64,000 bases of DNA from an uncultured Eubacteriales bacterium (GTDB taxonomy: Bacteria > Bacillota > Clostridia > Oscillospirales > CAG-382), in NCBI GenBank assembly GCA_934479825.1, contig CAKSOW010000011.1, positions 9,370 to 73,369 of the forward strand, written 5' to 3'. This document shows positions 25,553 through 33,978 of this stretch, in pieces. Position 1 is the stretch's first letter. Each line of letters starts with the position of its first letter. The notes under the pieces were generated by a model. It was given only the letters and a program-made list of their open reading frames with translations, was not told where the DNA came from and did no database searches. The translations under genes were made by a program, and so were the position numbers.

Positions 25553-25598
25553 AAAGCGAAAACGCCCTCTCTTTTCTGAGTCCTTACGTTTTCGCTTT
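25553..25598 (-). terminator. intrinsic terminator after murE
   Basis: A 12-bp stem (25553-25564 with 25587-25598), loop 22 nt, followed on the minus strand by UUUUUAUUU. It closes the nifS-to-murE transcript. The remainder of 25373-25626 contains nothing else I can support. Confidence 0.75.
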
Positions 25599-25626
25599 CT
25601 CTTAATCCATCAACGGACGGTTCTTT

Positions 25627-27129
25627 TTACAGCGCGTCAAAAAACGCTTTGACCACTTTGCGCTCGTCAAACGGATACTTTACGCCTTTTATCTCTTCAA
25701 ATGTTTGCTGCCCCTTTCCGGCCAGCAATACAATATCTCCCTCTTCGGCATGTTCCAAAGCATACCGGATCGCCTCCGCACGGTCCTTGATAATGGCATA
25801 CCGGCCGTCTGTTTTGGCGATTCCCCATAAAATGTCACTGATGATCGTGTTTAAATCCTCATCGCGCGGATTGTCCGACGTGATAACCGACAGATCCGCA
25901 TTTTTACCTGCAATCTCGCCCATATCGAACCGACGCACACGCGAACGGTTTCCGCCTGCCCCGAATACGCAGAGAATCCGTTTCGGATGATAGGCGCGCA
26001 TCGCGTCAAACAGGCTTTGCATGCTTAACGCATTGTGCGCATAGTCAATAATGACCGGTATGCCGCATTTCGGGTGTGTCACCGGTTCTGCCCGACCGAT
26101 CACACGGACATTTTCAAGCGCCGGAAAAAGGATTTCCGGCTTTATGCCATACAGCGACGCCACGCTTATGGCGCAAAGCGAATTGTATACCGAAAACTTT
26201 CCTGGTACGCCCACAAATACGCGCCGCTCTTTGTCGCCATGCTTTAAGGTATATTCGGTTTTCATCGCGCCCTTATCGAGATAAAACTTCTCCTGACAGC
26301 CGTAAAAATCCACCGTTGCGTCTTGGCAGGAGTATCGGGTGATGGGGACGTTTTCTTCTTTTAAAATGCTTTCGATCGTATCAATCCGGTCACTGTCTGC
26401 GTTGAGTACGGCTTTGGCGCACATGCGGAACAGTTTTCCCTTGCAGGACAAATACTCTTCAAAATCCTTGTGTTCGCCTTTTCCGATATGATCCGGAGAA
26501 ATGTTGGTGAATACCGCCGTGTCAAATCGCAATCCGTATACACGCTCTTGCATGAGTGCCTGCGACGAAACCTCCATGACGCACATTTTCATGCCGGTTT
26601 TCACCATATCGGCAAAAAGGCGGTGCAGTTCATAGCTCTCCGGCGTGGAATTGTCAATGTATTCGTAGTGCTTTCCATAGTATATGCCTGTCGTACCGAT
26701 GAGCCCTGTCGGAATGCCTGCTGCCTGTAAGATGTTTTGAATCATAAACGACGTACTGGTCTTGCCTTTGGTACCGGTAAGCCCGATCAGTGTGAGCTTT
26801 TCGGCCGGATAGCCGAAAAACGCCGCTGAAAGCAGGGCAAGTGCGCGTCTTGTGCTTTGCACTAACACAAAAAAGCGTTCCGGATAAGCCTCCCGATAGG
26901 TCTCATAGGCTTCGCGCTTTTCGCAGACGACGAGAAACGCGCCGTTTTTTAACGCTTCGGGAATGTAATCGTGGCCGTCGGTTGCCGCGCCGACAGCCGC
27001 CGTAAAGACAAAATTTTTCCCGACTTTGTCCGACGCATAAGCAATGCCGCCGATTTCGGTTTCGGGGATATTGCCCGGAACCGAAAGAATCTCTTTTTCC
27101 AGAACCGCTAATACCTCTGAACTTTTCAT
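25627..27129 (-). CDS. murE: UDP-MurNAc-L-Ala-D-Glu:meso-diaminopimelate ligase
   Basis: 500 residues. The ATP loop GTKGKTS is at 119-125, the carbamylated lysine site at Lys230 (LSCKGKLF), and the specificity motif is Asp-Asn-Pro-Arg at 419-422. DNPR in MurE marks meso-diaminopimelate addition, so the wall is DAP-type. The start overlaps the dapF stop by four bases (ATGA). Pairing with dapF, which makes the meso-DAP substrate, fits one metabolic step after another in one transcript. Confidence 0.95.
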   Translation of the reverse strand: MKSSEVLAVLEKEILSVPGNIPETEIGGIAYASDKVGKNFVFTAAVGAATDGHDYIPEALKNGAFLVVCEKREAYETYREAYPERFFVLVQSTRRALALLSAAFFGYPAEKLTLIGLTGTKGKTSTSFMIQNILQAAGIPTGLIGTTGIYYGKHYEYIDNSTPESYELHRLFADMVKTGMKMCVMEVSSQALMQERVYGLRFDTAVFTNISPDHIGKGEHKDFEEYLSCKGKLFRMCAKAVLNADSDRIDTIESILKEENVPITRYSCQDATVDFYGCQEKFYLDKGAMKTEYTLKHGDKERRVFVGVPGKFSVYNSLCAISVASLYGIKPEILFPALENVRVIGRAEPVTHPKCGIPVIIDYAHNALSMQSLFDAMRAYHPKRILCVFGAGGNRSRVRRFDMGEIAGKNADLSVITSDNPRDEDLNTIISDILWGIAKTDGRYAIIKDRAEAIRYALEHAEEGDIVLLAGKGQQTFEEIKGVKYPFDERKVVKAFFDAL

Positions 27130-27998
27130 GCGCCGAACACCTCCCTGTCAAGCTGTACCGTACCGTCAAAGACATGTACCGAGGGGGCTGTCATGTATAC
27201 TTCGCCGTTTTTGTCCCATTCGATCTGCGTTTCGCCGCCGATCTGCCGCACGGTCGCCTTTCTTTCACAGCGTCCGGTTATCACACCGCTCACCACGCAG
27301 GCCGCGCTCCCGGTCGCACAGGCAAGCGTTTCGCCTGTGCCGCGTTCCCACGTGCGCAAAAACAGGGTGTCCCGGTCGAGCACACCGCAGAATTCCGCAT
27401 TGACGCGTTTCGGGAAAATGGCATGATGTTCGAGTAAGGTGCCGAACCGCGCCAAATCAAAGCGTTCCGGTTCTTCGTCTTTGCCCAAAAAGCACACGCC
27501 GTGCGGATTTCCGAACGACAGCGCCGTCACAAAAAAGCGCCTTGTGTCAAGAATGACCGGAAAATCAATACAGCGTGAAGCACCGCACGAAACCGGAATT
27601 TTTTCCGCGTCAAGAACAGGTTTTCCGATATTGGCCGTGATACCGGCCGCCTTTCCGTCCGAAATATCCAAATAAACCGTCTTGATACCGCCGAGTGTTT
27701 CGACAGTAAAGACGGTTTTTGCGGTAAATCCTTTGTCATATACGTATTTTCCGACACTGCGTAATCCGTTGCCGCACATTTCGGCTTCCGTGCCGTCCGG
27801 GTCAAAGACGCGCATGCGGAAATCGGCGCATTCGGAGGGGCAGATCAAGATCATGCCGTCGCCGCCGATACCGAAATGCCGGTCGGACAAGCGGCTTGCC
27901 AGCGTTTCGGGATTGCGCAATGTCTGGGTGAGCGTTTCCACATAGATATAATCGTTGCCAAGCGCCTGCATTTTGGAAAAATGTAGATCGAATGTCAT
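27126..27998 (-). CDS. dapF: diaminopimelate epimerase
   Basis: 290 residues. Both catalytic cysteines are present: Cys75 in AEMCGNGLR and Cys227 in LACATGSAACV. It interconverts LL- and meso-diaminopimelate for lysine and peptidoglycan synthesis. It overlaps murE and the upstream trans-sulfuration gene by four bases at each end (ATGA both times), an unusually tight arrangement that implies coupled translation. Confidence 0.95.
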   Translation of the reverse strand: MTFDLHFSKMQALGNDYIYVETLTQTLRNPETLASRLSDRHFGIGGDGMILICPSECADFRMRVFDPDGTEAEMCGNGLRSVGKYVYDKGFTAKTVFTVETLGGIKTVYLDISDGKAAGITANIGKPVLDAEKIPVSCGASRCIDFPVILDTRRFFVTALSFGNPHGVCFLGKDEEPERFDLARFGTLLEHHAIFPKRVNAEFCGVLDRDTLFLRTWERGTGETLACATGSAACVVSGVITGRCERKATVRQIGGETQIEWDKNGEVYMTAPSVHVFDGTVQLDREVFGA

Positions 27999-29164
27999 AC
28001 GCTCGCCCCTAACATGCGCTCTAAATCCGCAAGAATATCTTCTGCCGGCTCAATGCCGACCGACAGGCGCAGGAGCGTTTCGTCAATGCCGAGCTTTTCG
28101 CGAATTTCTTTCGGTACAGACGCATGTGTCTGCGTCAGGGGATAGGTAATCAGTGTATCCGCTCCGCCTAAACTTTCGGCAAACGCGATCATTCTGCCGC
28201 TGCACAGGGCTTTTTCGGCAAGGCGCGCGTCGGCAAGCTTGAACGAGATCATGCCGCCGAACCCCTCGCACTGGCGCTTTGTCACATCATACGACGGATG
28301 CTCCGGAAGTCCGATGTAGTAAACTTTTTCCACATTCGGATTCTTTTTCAGCCACGCGGCCACTTTTATGGCGTTTTCCTCATGGCGCTTCATGCGCAGT
28401 TCCAAGGTCTTGATACCGCGTAACACCAAAAAGCAGTCAAATGGCGAAAGTCCCGTTCCCTCGGTGCGTTGAATGAGCGCCAGACGGTCAAGGATCTCTT
28501 GGTCGTTTGCCGTGACAAGACCGGCTATGGTATCGTGATGTCCGGAGAGGTATTTGGTTGCGCTGTGAATGACAATGTCCGCCCCGAACAAAAACGGCCG
28601 CTGGAAGATAGGGGTCAAAAATGTGTTATCCACGGCAAGAAGCGCGCCGTTCTGATGGGCAATCTGCGAAAGAGCCGCAAGGTCGGCCACTTTCATCATG
28701 GGATTGGTCGGCGTTTCGGCATAGATCATGCGCGTGTTGGGGCGCATGGCGGCACGCACGGCGTCCGTATCGCCGATATCGACCGCGTCAAAAGTTATCC
28801 CGAGGTGTTTCCAAAGCTCTTCGGTCTGACGGTAGGTGCCGCCGTAAACATCATCGGATAAAATGACATGGTCGCCGCATTGGAGTAAAGAAAAAACCGC
28901 AAGCACGGCGGCAAGTCCCGAAGAAAAGGCAAAACCGGCACGGCCGCCCTCCAAAAGCGCGATGGTGTTCTCCAAGGCACTTCTTGTGGGATTGGCACAG
29001 CGCGAATAAGAATATTCTATCTCGGAGCCGAGAGAGGGATTGCGGAACGTTGCGGTCTGATAGATCGGAACGGCAAGCGGCCGGAACGCCTCCTCCGGCA
29101 GCGGATATCCGTGAACGGCCTTGGCCGCAAGGGAAAAATCGGAAAAACGGTTGGAATCGATCAT
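27995..29164 (-). CDS. trans-sulfuration PLP enzyme (cystathionine gamma-synthase/lyase family)
   Basis: 389 residues from ATG at 29164, chosen for AAAGGAGA 5-8 nt upstream. Cys/Met metabolism PLP family motifs: YSYSRCANPTRSALE, SSGLAA, DDVYGGTYR, ETPTNP, and the Schiff-base lysine Lys204 in IHSATKYLSGH. The family includes MetB, MetC and cystathionine gamma-lyase; sequence alone does not decide. It follows a cysteine desulfurase by 49 nt and precedes dapF, tying sulfur and aspartate-family metabolism together. Confidence 0.9.
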   Translation of the reverse strand: MIDSNRFSDFSLAAKAVHGYPLPEEAFRPLAVPIYQTATFRNPSLGSEIEYSYSRCANPTRSALENTIALLEGGRAGFAFSSGLAAVLAVFSLLQCGDHVILSDDVYGGTYRQTEELWKHLGITFDAVDIGDTDAVRAAMRPNTRMIYAETPTNPMMKVADLAALSQIAHQNGALLAVDNTFLTPIFQRPFLFGADIVIHSATKYLSGHHDTIAGLVTANDQEILDRLALIQRTEGTGLSPFDCFLVLRGIKTLELRMKRHEENAIKVAAWLKKNPNVEKVYYIGLPEHPSYDVTKRQCEGFGGMISFKLADARLAEKALCSGRMIAFAESLGGADTLITYPLTQTHASVPKEIREKLGIDETLLRLSVGIEPAEDILADLERMLGASV

Positions 29165-29213
29165 GGTATGTCTCCTTTCGTGTGAATCGGGAAAGGCCGT
29201 ACCGGTACGAATG

Positions 29214-30350
29214 TTAGGTATGTATGAGCGTGCGCATTCCGTCGCAGAGCGCATTTACGAATTCGTCGCATTCCATGCGTGTATTGTATGCCGAAAAACT
29301 GAGCCGGAGCGTGCTGTCAGCTGTTTTTTCGGGCAGTCCGAACGCGTCAAGCACGCGGTTATCGGCATGTTTGGCGGAGCAGGCGGAACCGGCGGAAACG
29401 TAAATGCCGCGTTCCGATAAAAAGCGCAGCAGAATCTCGCTTCGCAGACCGGGTACGGCTATACTCAGTATATGCGCCGAAAAGCCGATGTGTCCGGTGT
29501 TTAAAACAACCCCGTCGATCTTCTGCAATTTTTCGCGTAAATAGGTATTTAAATCCGAGACCTTGGCATAGTCGCCGGCAAAAGAGGTCATAGCGTCTTT
29601 GGCCGCCGCCGCCATGGCACAGACCGCAGGCATAGCCTCCGTTCCCGAACGCAAACCGTTTTCCTGGCCGCCGCCGGCAAGAATCGGAACAAGACGCACA
29701 CCCTTTCTCACAAAAAGCGCACCGGCGCCCTTGGGAGCATGAATCTTGTGGGAACTGACGCTGACAAGATCAGCATTTTTCCAGAGCGCTGACGGGATTT
29801 TGGTGAAAGCCTGCACGGCATCGGTGTGAAAGAGCGCGTGCGGACAAAGTGCTTTGGTAAGCTTGGCAAGCGACGCGATATCGTAGATCGCGCCGGTTTC
29901 GTTGTTGACCGCCATGCAGGACACAAGAACCGTGTCGGGCGTGAGAACCGTCCGTGCTTGGTCAAGGTCGAGCTTTCCGCCGCGCGTTGAAAGACGAGAT
30001 ACGGAAAAGCCCTCTTTTTCAAGGTCTTTGGCCGTGTTTTCCACCGCCGGATGTTCCGAATCCGAGATAACAAGGTGCTTGCCGCGCCGCATGAGCGCAT
30101 GGCATGCGCCGCGGAGCGCCAGATTGTCCGCCTCCGTGCCGCTCCCGGTAAAGAGGAGCGAGCCCTCGGAGGCGGTAAAACCGAGTGCGCCAAGCATATC
30201 GGTGCGCGCTGTGCGTAAAGCTTTTTCCGCTTCAAAGCCGAATGCGTGCGCCGAGGAGGGGTTGGCGTACAGCTCGGTCATATAGGTGAGTGCCGTTTCT
30301 GCGGCATGGCGGCTGACGCAGGTGGTAGCCGCATTATCAAAATAGATCAT
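29214..30350 (-). CDS. NifS/IscS-type cysteine desulfurase
   Basis: 378 residues from ATG at 30350 (AAAGGA 8 nt upstream; the longer frame has no ribosome site). MIYFDNAATT, the cofactor lysine Lys202 in SSHKIHAPKGAG, and the sulfur-carrying Cys324 in SAGSACSAKHAD are present. It draws sulfur from cysteine as a persulfide for Fe-S clusters, thiamine or tRNA thiolation. No iscU or thiI is adjacent; next to a trans-sulfuration gene it may also feed cysteine turnover. Confidence 0.93.
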   Translation of the reverse strand: MIYFDNAATTCVSRHAAETALTYMTELYANPSSAHAFGFEAEKALRTARTDMLGALGFTASEGSLLFTGSGTEADNLALRGACHALMRRGKHLVISDSEHPAVENTAKDLEKEGFSVSRLSTRGGKLDLDQARTVLTPDTVLVSCMAVNNETGAIYDIASLAKLTKALCPHALFHTDAVQAFTKIPSALWKNADLVSVSSHKIHAPKGAGALFVRKGVRLVPILAGGGQENGLRSGTEAMPAVCAMAAAAKDAMTSFAGDYAKVSDLNTYLREKLQKIDGVVLNTGHIGFSAHILSIAVPGLRSEILLRFLSERGIYVSAGSACSAKHADNRVLDAFGLPEKTADSTLRLSFSAYNTRMECDEFVNALCDGMRTLIHT

Positions 30351-30384
30351 GTTTCTGTTCCTTTTTTTGAAATTTCCGAAAGTG

Positions 30385-30939
30385 TTAAAAGCCGGATTCC
30401 TCCGGGGTATAGGAAGAAAGTCCGCGGTAAGCGTCGGATAAAACATCGTCCGCGTCGTCAAAGGTCACGTCGTAATAATACGTTTTCCCGTCTGTTCTCA
30501 CGGCATTCCACATATGCGTCCGGTTTGCCACGGCAAAGACGTCAAGGCCTGCCGCCTCACCTAACAGATTGAATGCGCCGCTGTATCCCTGACAGACCGC
30601 TTTCCCGTCTATCAACGCGCCGTAAGCCGTAAAGGCGGACGGGGAAAACGTGTGGTCGTAGGTTATGTGAAGCGCCAGATAGTCGTGAATGGCCCCGGCC
30701 TTTTCAAGGTCGGTGTCAAGGCCTTTTACAATGTCCGCGATGACGGACTTTGCATACTCTTTGGCCGCTTTGTGTTCTTCACACAGCCTTTCATAGGTGT
30801 AGGCTTTCTCTCCGGAAGAAAAGTCAAGCCGCAGAACGCAGGACGCACTGTCCTCCGCCTGGGTGACGGACGGCAGAACGAGAATGTGCGTGCCAAGTTC
30901 CGGATGCTGTTCGGCGGCAGTCAAAAACCCAGATAGCAT
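30385..30939 (-). CDS. transglutaminase-like domain, probably C-terminal half of the SLH protein
   Basis: 184 residues of open frame. The transglutaminase-like triad is intact: Cys116 (GKAVCQGYSG), His142 (RTHMWNAV) and Asp157 (YYYDVTFDD). There is no signal peptide, and GGAGGA touches the first ATG with no spacing, so independent translation is unlikely. It overlaps the SLH gene by 19 nt in the -1 frame; joining the frames at the T5 run (about 30922-30926) gives a continuous, sensible protein reading ...CYLGFLTAAEQHPEL. Secreted transglutaminase-like proteins act as peptidases or cross-linkers at the cell surface. Confidence 0.75.
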   Translation of the reverse strand: MLSGFLTAAEQHPELGTHILVLPSVTQAEDSASCVLRLDFSSGEKAYTYERLCEEHKAAKEYAKSVIADIVKGLDTDLEKAGAIHDYLALHITYDHTFSPSAFTAYGALIDGKAVCQGYSGAFNLLGEAAGLDVFAVANRTHMWNAVRTDGKTYYYDVTFDDADDVLSDAYRGLSSYTPEESGF

Positions 30940-32243
30940 TCCTCCGTAATCTCGCGCATTTCCTCGCCGTAGGGCGCATACGGATAGCTATACATCAGAA
31001 ATGCTTGGGAAGATTCCCAAGCATTTTTGAATTCGTTATAAAATTCGGAGGAGGTGAGCGGTGTGTATAACAGCTTCAAATCCGGAACATCGTGCGTTTC
31101 CTTGAATTCTTTTATGAACGCGTCCGAATCGGTGACGAGCTTGAAAATCCGGAGAATCACGGCAGCTGTTTCAGCGCGTGTGATTTCGGTATCCGGATAG
31201 AAAAGTCTTTCACCGGTTGCGGGATCAATACTGCCCTGCATGATGCATAATCCGTACAGAGCGACAATGTTCGGGTCGGCAGTGTCGGCATAAGGCGTCT
31301 GATATTTGCCGGATTCGATCTGTAAAGCCTTGTTGACGATCTTTGCCACTTCGCGGCGCGTAATGGGCTCATCAGGGCCAAACGTGTCGCCGTAATCCTT
31401 GATATTTACAAAGCCGTAAACAATAGCGGAGGCGATGTATTTGCTGTACCATTCATCACCGGGAACATCCGAGAACATCGCGCCGTCCGGCGTAAACATC
31501 TCATCGCATAAAAGCGTTACGATCAACTTTAAAAATTCTGCACGGGTAACGGCATTTTCCGGCTTGTAACTGCCGTCCTCATAGCCGTTGATGACTTTCA
31601 TGCCCGAAAGCGTTCTGACATCCCCGTAAAACCAATCTTCCTCTTTTACATCGGAAAAAGTCGGATAAACAATTTCTTCTTTGGGTTCATCCTTGGTTTC
31701 ATCTTTTTTGTCATCGTCTTTTTTCGTGTCGTCGGCCTTGGCGTCGTCTTTTTGGGTATCATCCGTTTTTGTATCATCGGACTTGGTCTCATCGGATTTG
31801 GTCTCGTCCGTTTTGGTGTCGTCGGATTTGGCTTCATCCTTTGTCTCATCTTTTTTTGTGTCTGACGAACCGGAATTTCCCGAGTTGCCGGAATTTCCTT
31901 TATTGCCGGTATTGCCGGTGTTGATGGTTCCTTGGTTTACTTTGCCGCCGGTCGAACCGCCGGGCTTGCTGGAATCATCTTTCTTTCCGTCGTCTTTCTT
32001 GTCGTCATCTGTTGTATCGTCTTTTTTGTCATCATCTTTGGTATCGTCACCTTTGGTATCGTCGCCTTTGGAGTCATCCTTTTTATCGTCGTCCTTCTTG
32101 TCATCGTCTTTTTTATCGTCGCCCGATCCGAACAGACCGCCGACATCGACATTTACATTGACCGCATAGGTCAAGGGAGCAGCCGAGCAGGCAAGCATGG
32201 CGGCGCACAGCACCACAGCTAACAGTTTTCCGAATTTTTTCAT
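30921..32243 (-). CDS. S-layer homology domain protein, frame-split from transglutaminase domain
   Basis: 440 residues. Sec signal peptide (MKKFGKLLAVVLCAAMLACS..., cleavage near residue 27), then about 160 residues of Asp/Lys/Thr low complexity and a Gly/Asn stretch. Three SLH units follow from about 200: FSDVKEEDWFYGDVRTLSGM, FSDVPGDEWYSKYIASAIVY and YADTADPNIVALYGLCIMQ, each ending in the TRAE/TRRE motif. SLH units bind secondary wall polymers. The last 55 residues (FYNEFKNAWESSQAFLMYSY) belong structurally to the transglutaminase half encoded in the next frame. Promoter TTGAAA-N17-TATAAT lies upstream. Confidence 0.9.
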   Translation of the reverse strand: MKKFGKLLAVVLCAAMLACSAAPLTYAVNVNVDVGGLFGSGDDKKDDDKKDDDKKDDSKGDDTKGDDTKDDDKKDDTTDDDKKDDGKKDDSSKPGGSTGGKVNQGTINTGNTGNKGNSGNSGNSGSSDTKKDETKDEAKSDDTKTDETKSDETKSDDTKTDDTQKDDAKADDTKKDDDKKDETKDEPKEEIVYPTFSDVKEEDWFYGDVRTLSGMKVINGYEDGSYKPENAVTRAEFLKLIVTLLCDEMFTPDGAMFSDVPGDEWYSKYIASAIVYGFVNIKDYGDTFGPDEPITRREVAKIVNKALQIESGKYQTPYADTADPNIVALYGLCIMQGSIDPATGERLFYPDTEITRAETAAVILRIFKLVTDSDAFIKEFKETHDVPDLKLLYTPLTSSEFYNEFKNAWESSQAFLMYSYPYAPYGEEMREITEECYLGF

Positions 32244-32307
32244 ATGTATGAGCCTCGCTTTCTTTTCACGTCAAACATTTGACAGCCGGAAATAAGAATC
32301 CATTTAT

Positions 32308-32336
32308 ATTATAACACCATTGAACGCTGATTTCAA
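32308..32336 (-). promoter_or_regulatory. sigma-A promoter for SLH gene
   Basis: On the minus strand TTGAAA (32331-32336), 17 nt, TATAAT (32308-32313), 65 nt upstream of the SLH start. Confidence 0.75.
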
Positions 32337-32449
32337 TAGGAACTTTTATCCGCAGATGTAAAAAATGAAAAGGAAAACTTAGGCACATTTCACAAAAACA
32401 GGCATGCAAATTATCATATTTGCCAAAATGTAAAATCTTGCCGTCATGA

Positions 32450-32478
32450 TTGACAAATCGCGTTTTTTTTGTTATAAT
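32450..32478 (+). promoter_or_regulatory. consensus sigma-A promoter for minD-like gene
   Basis: TTGACA (32450-32455), exactly 17 nt, TATAAT (32473-32478): full consensus. The 5' leader is about 75 nt. The rest of the 314-nt gap upstream holds only the divergent SLH promoter. Confidence 0.9.
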
Positions 32479-32557
32479 TACACCTATAAGGGTATGCTTC
32501 GGCTTTTTTGCCGTTTTTCGGCATTCCCGCTTTTATCTCATCATCGGAGGAAACAGC

Positions 32558-33385
32558 GTGGCACAGGTTATTTTAGTGACCTCGTTCAAGGGCGGCGTAG
32601 GAAAAACAACTTTATCCGCAAACCTTGCGGCATGCTTGGCAAAACGCCGGAAAAAGGTGCTTGTGTGCGACTGTGACCTTGAATCGCGCTGTCTCGACAT
32701 GGTTTTGGGCGTGGAAAACCAGCCGTTATTCAACATCTGTGATGCGGTGGGCGGTCTGTGTTCGGTGAAAGACGCTATCTGCAAACACGAGCGTGTGCCG
32801 AACCTTTCTTTCATGCCGGCCCCGGCCTTTTACCCGGAGGCGGCCGGCAGCCGGCAGACCGACGATATTTTCACACCCGACGCAGTCAAAACATTTCTTG
32901 CCGCGGTATCGGCACTTCCGGAAAACTACGATACGATACTCTGCGACCTGCCGGCGCGTCCGGACGGTCTATACCGTTCCCTTGTGCCGGAGTCCGATAA
33001 AATTATCGTTGTGTCCATGCATACGGCTGTTTCGATACGTGCCGCCGAAAAAACGGCGATTGCTTTGCATGAGCTGTGTACCGGCGCAAAAAAGCCGGAT
33101 ATCCGGCTTGCCGTTAACGGCTTTCAGGCAAAAAGCGCGGCACGCGGTGAAAATGCCGGGCTTTATGATATTCTTTCACGCACCAAGCTGCCGCTTGTCG
33201 GCGTGTTGCCGTATGACAGCGCTATGGTAGAAGCGCAGAACAAAGGATTGCTTGCTTTTGAAACGGCGCACGGCGAAACACAGTTTTGGCATGCAGTAGA
33301 AAATCTCGCGCGCCGGTCCGAGGGCGAAAACGTGCGCTTATTTGAGGGTGTGCGCACAGGCGTTGCGCGTGCTAAACTATATTGA
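32558..33385 (+). CDS. MinD/ParA-type ATPase
   Basis: 275 residues from GTG at 32558, chosen because GGAGG lies 7 nt upstream and the consensus promoter overlaps the longer frame. The deviant Walker A KGGVGKTT (11-18) has the signature lysine of the MinD/ParA family. CDCDLESRCLDMVLGVENQP resembles the MinD switch region. No obvious C-terminal amphipathic membrane-targeting helix ends the protein (RTGVARAKLY), and no minC or minE is nearby. The mgsA-like gene follows, an order often seen after minD in Clostridia. Role in division-site placement is likely but not proven. Confidence 0.85.
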   Translation: MAQVILVTSFKGGVGKTTLSANLAACLAKRRKKVLVCDCDLESRCLDMVLGVENQPLFNICDAVGGLCSVKDAICKHERVPNLSFMPAPAFYPEAAGSRQTDDIFTPDAVKTFLAAVSALPENYDTILCDLPARPDGLYRSLVPESDKIIVVSMHTAVSIRAAEKTAIALHELCTGAKKPDIRLAVNGFQAKSAARGENAGLYDILSRTKLPLVGVLPYDSAMVEAQNKGLLAFETAHGETQFWHAVENLARRSEGENVRLFEGVRTGVARAKLY

Positions 33386-33444
33386 TCGAATGACAGAAAC
33401 ACCCCGACCGGGTATCGGCATATTTACAGAAAGGAAAAACGTTT

Positions 33445-33876
33445 ATGGAAATCGCAATTATTGCATCAGACAGAAAAAAAGAGCTTATGACGGAATTCTG
33501 CATGGCCTATCAGGGAATTCTTTCCAAGCACAATCTTTATGCGACCGAATCGACCGGAAAATATATTTCCGATGCGACGGGACTTACGATCGAATGTATG
33601 CTCCCCGGCGGCAGCGGCGGTATTGAACAGCTTTCCTCCCGCATTTCCTATAACGAAATCGACCTGCTTCTCTATTTCCGCAATCCTTTGGGGGCACCGC
33701 AGTATAACGAGGCGGAGCATAATCTTCTTCGTTTGTGCGATATCTACAATGTTCCGGTTGCCACCAATATTGCAACCGCCGAAGCGCTGATTCTGGCGCT
33801 TGACCAGGGTTCGCTCGATTGGCGTGAGTTGGTCAATCCGCGCTCCCAGGCCGGGAAAAATCACGGGCATTTTTAA
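33445..33876 (+). CDS. methylglyoxal synthase-like protein with altered active site
   Basis: 143 residues, the normal length, AAAGGA upstream. The fold is clearly that of MgsA (LYATESTGKYISDATGL, VPVATNIATAEALI). Aligning by eye with E. coli MgsA, the catalytic Asp71 of GGDQQ is Ile60 (GGIEQ), Asp91 of FWDPL is Asn80 (FRNPL), His98 is Gln86, Asp101 is Glu89, and His19 is Ser8. Several of these are thought essential for turning dihydroxyacetone phosphate into methylglyoxal. A non-enzymatic or different function is likely. Co-transcribed with the MinD-like gene. Confidence 0.82.
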   Translation: MEIAIIASDRKKELMTEFCMAYQGILSKHNLYATESTGKYISDATGLTIECMLPGGSGGIEQLSSRISYNEIDLLLYFRNPLGAPQYNEAEHNLLRLCDIYNVPVATNIATAEALILALDQGSLDWRELVNPRSQAGKNHGHF

Positions 33877-33902
33877 CGGCTTAACTGAATATTTTGCGCA
33901 AC

Positions 33903-33940
33903 AAAAACGCGGCTTTTCTTTTAAGAAAAGCCGCGTTTTT
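33903..33940. terminator. bidirectional intrinsic terminator
   Basis: An 18-bp near-perfect palindrome (33903-33920 with 33923-33940) with A-run and T-run on either side, between the convergent mgsA-like and araC genes. Confidence 0.88.
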
Positions 33941-33978
33941 TTCGTCTTTTACGTGCCCGAAATCCGGAATGGGATTCT

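Noticed and set aside
31660..32130. Repetitive GTCATC/GTCGTC tracts considered as CRISPR or a satellite
   Set aside because: They are in frame and encode the Asp/Lys linker of the SLH protein; there are no unique spacers.
31681..32169. 162-residue Ser/Val/Phe-rich plus frame opposite the SLH gene
   Set aside because: Antisense reading of the Asp/Lys/Thr low-complexity linker.
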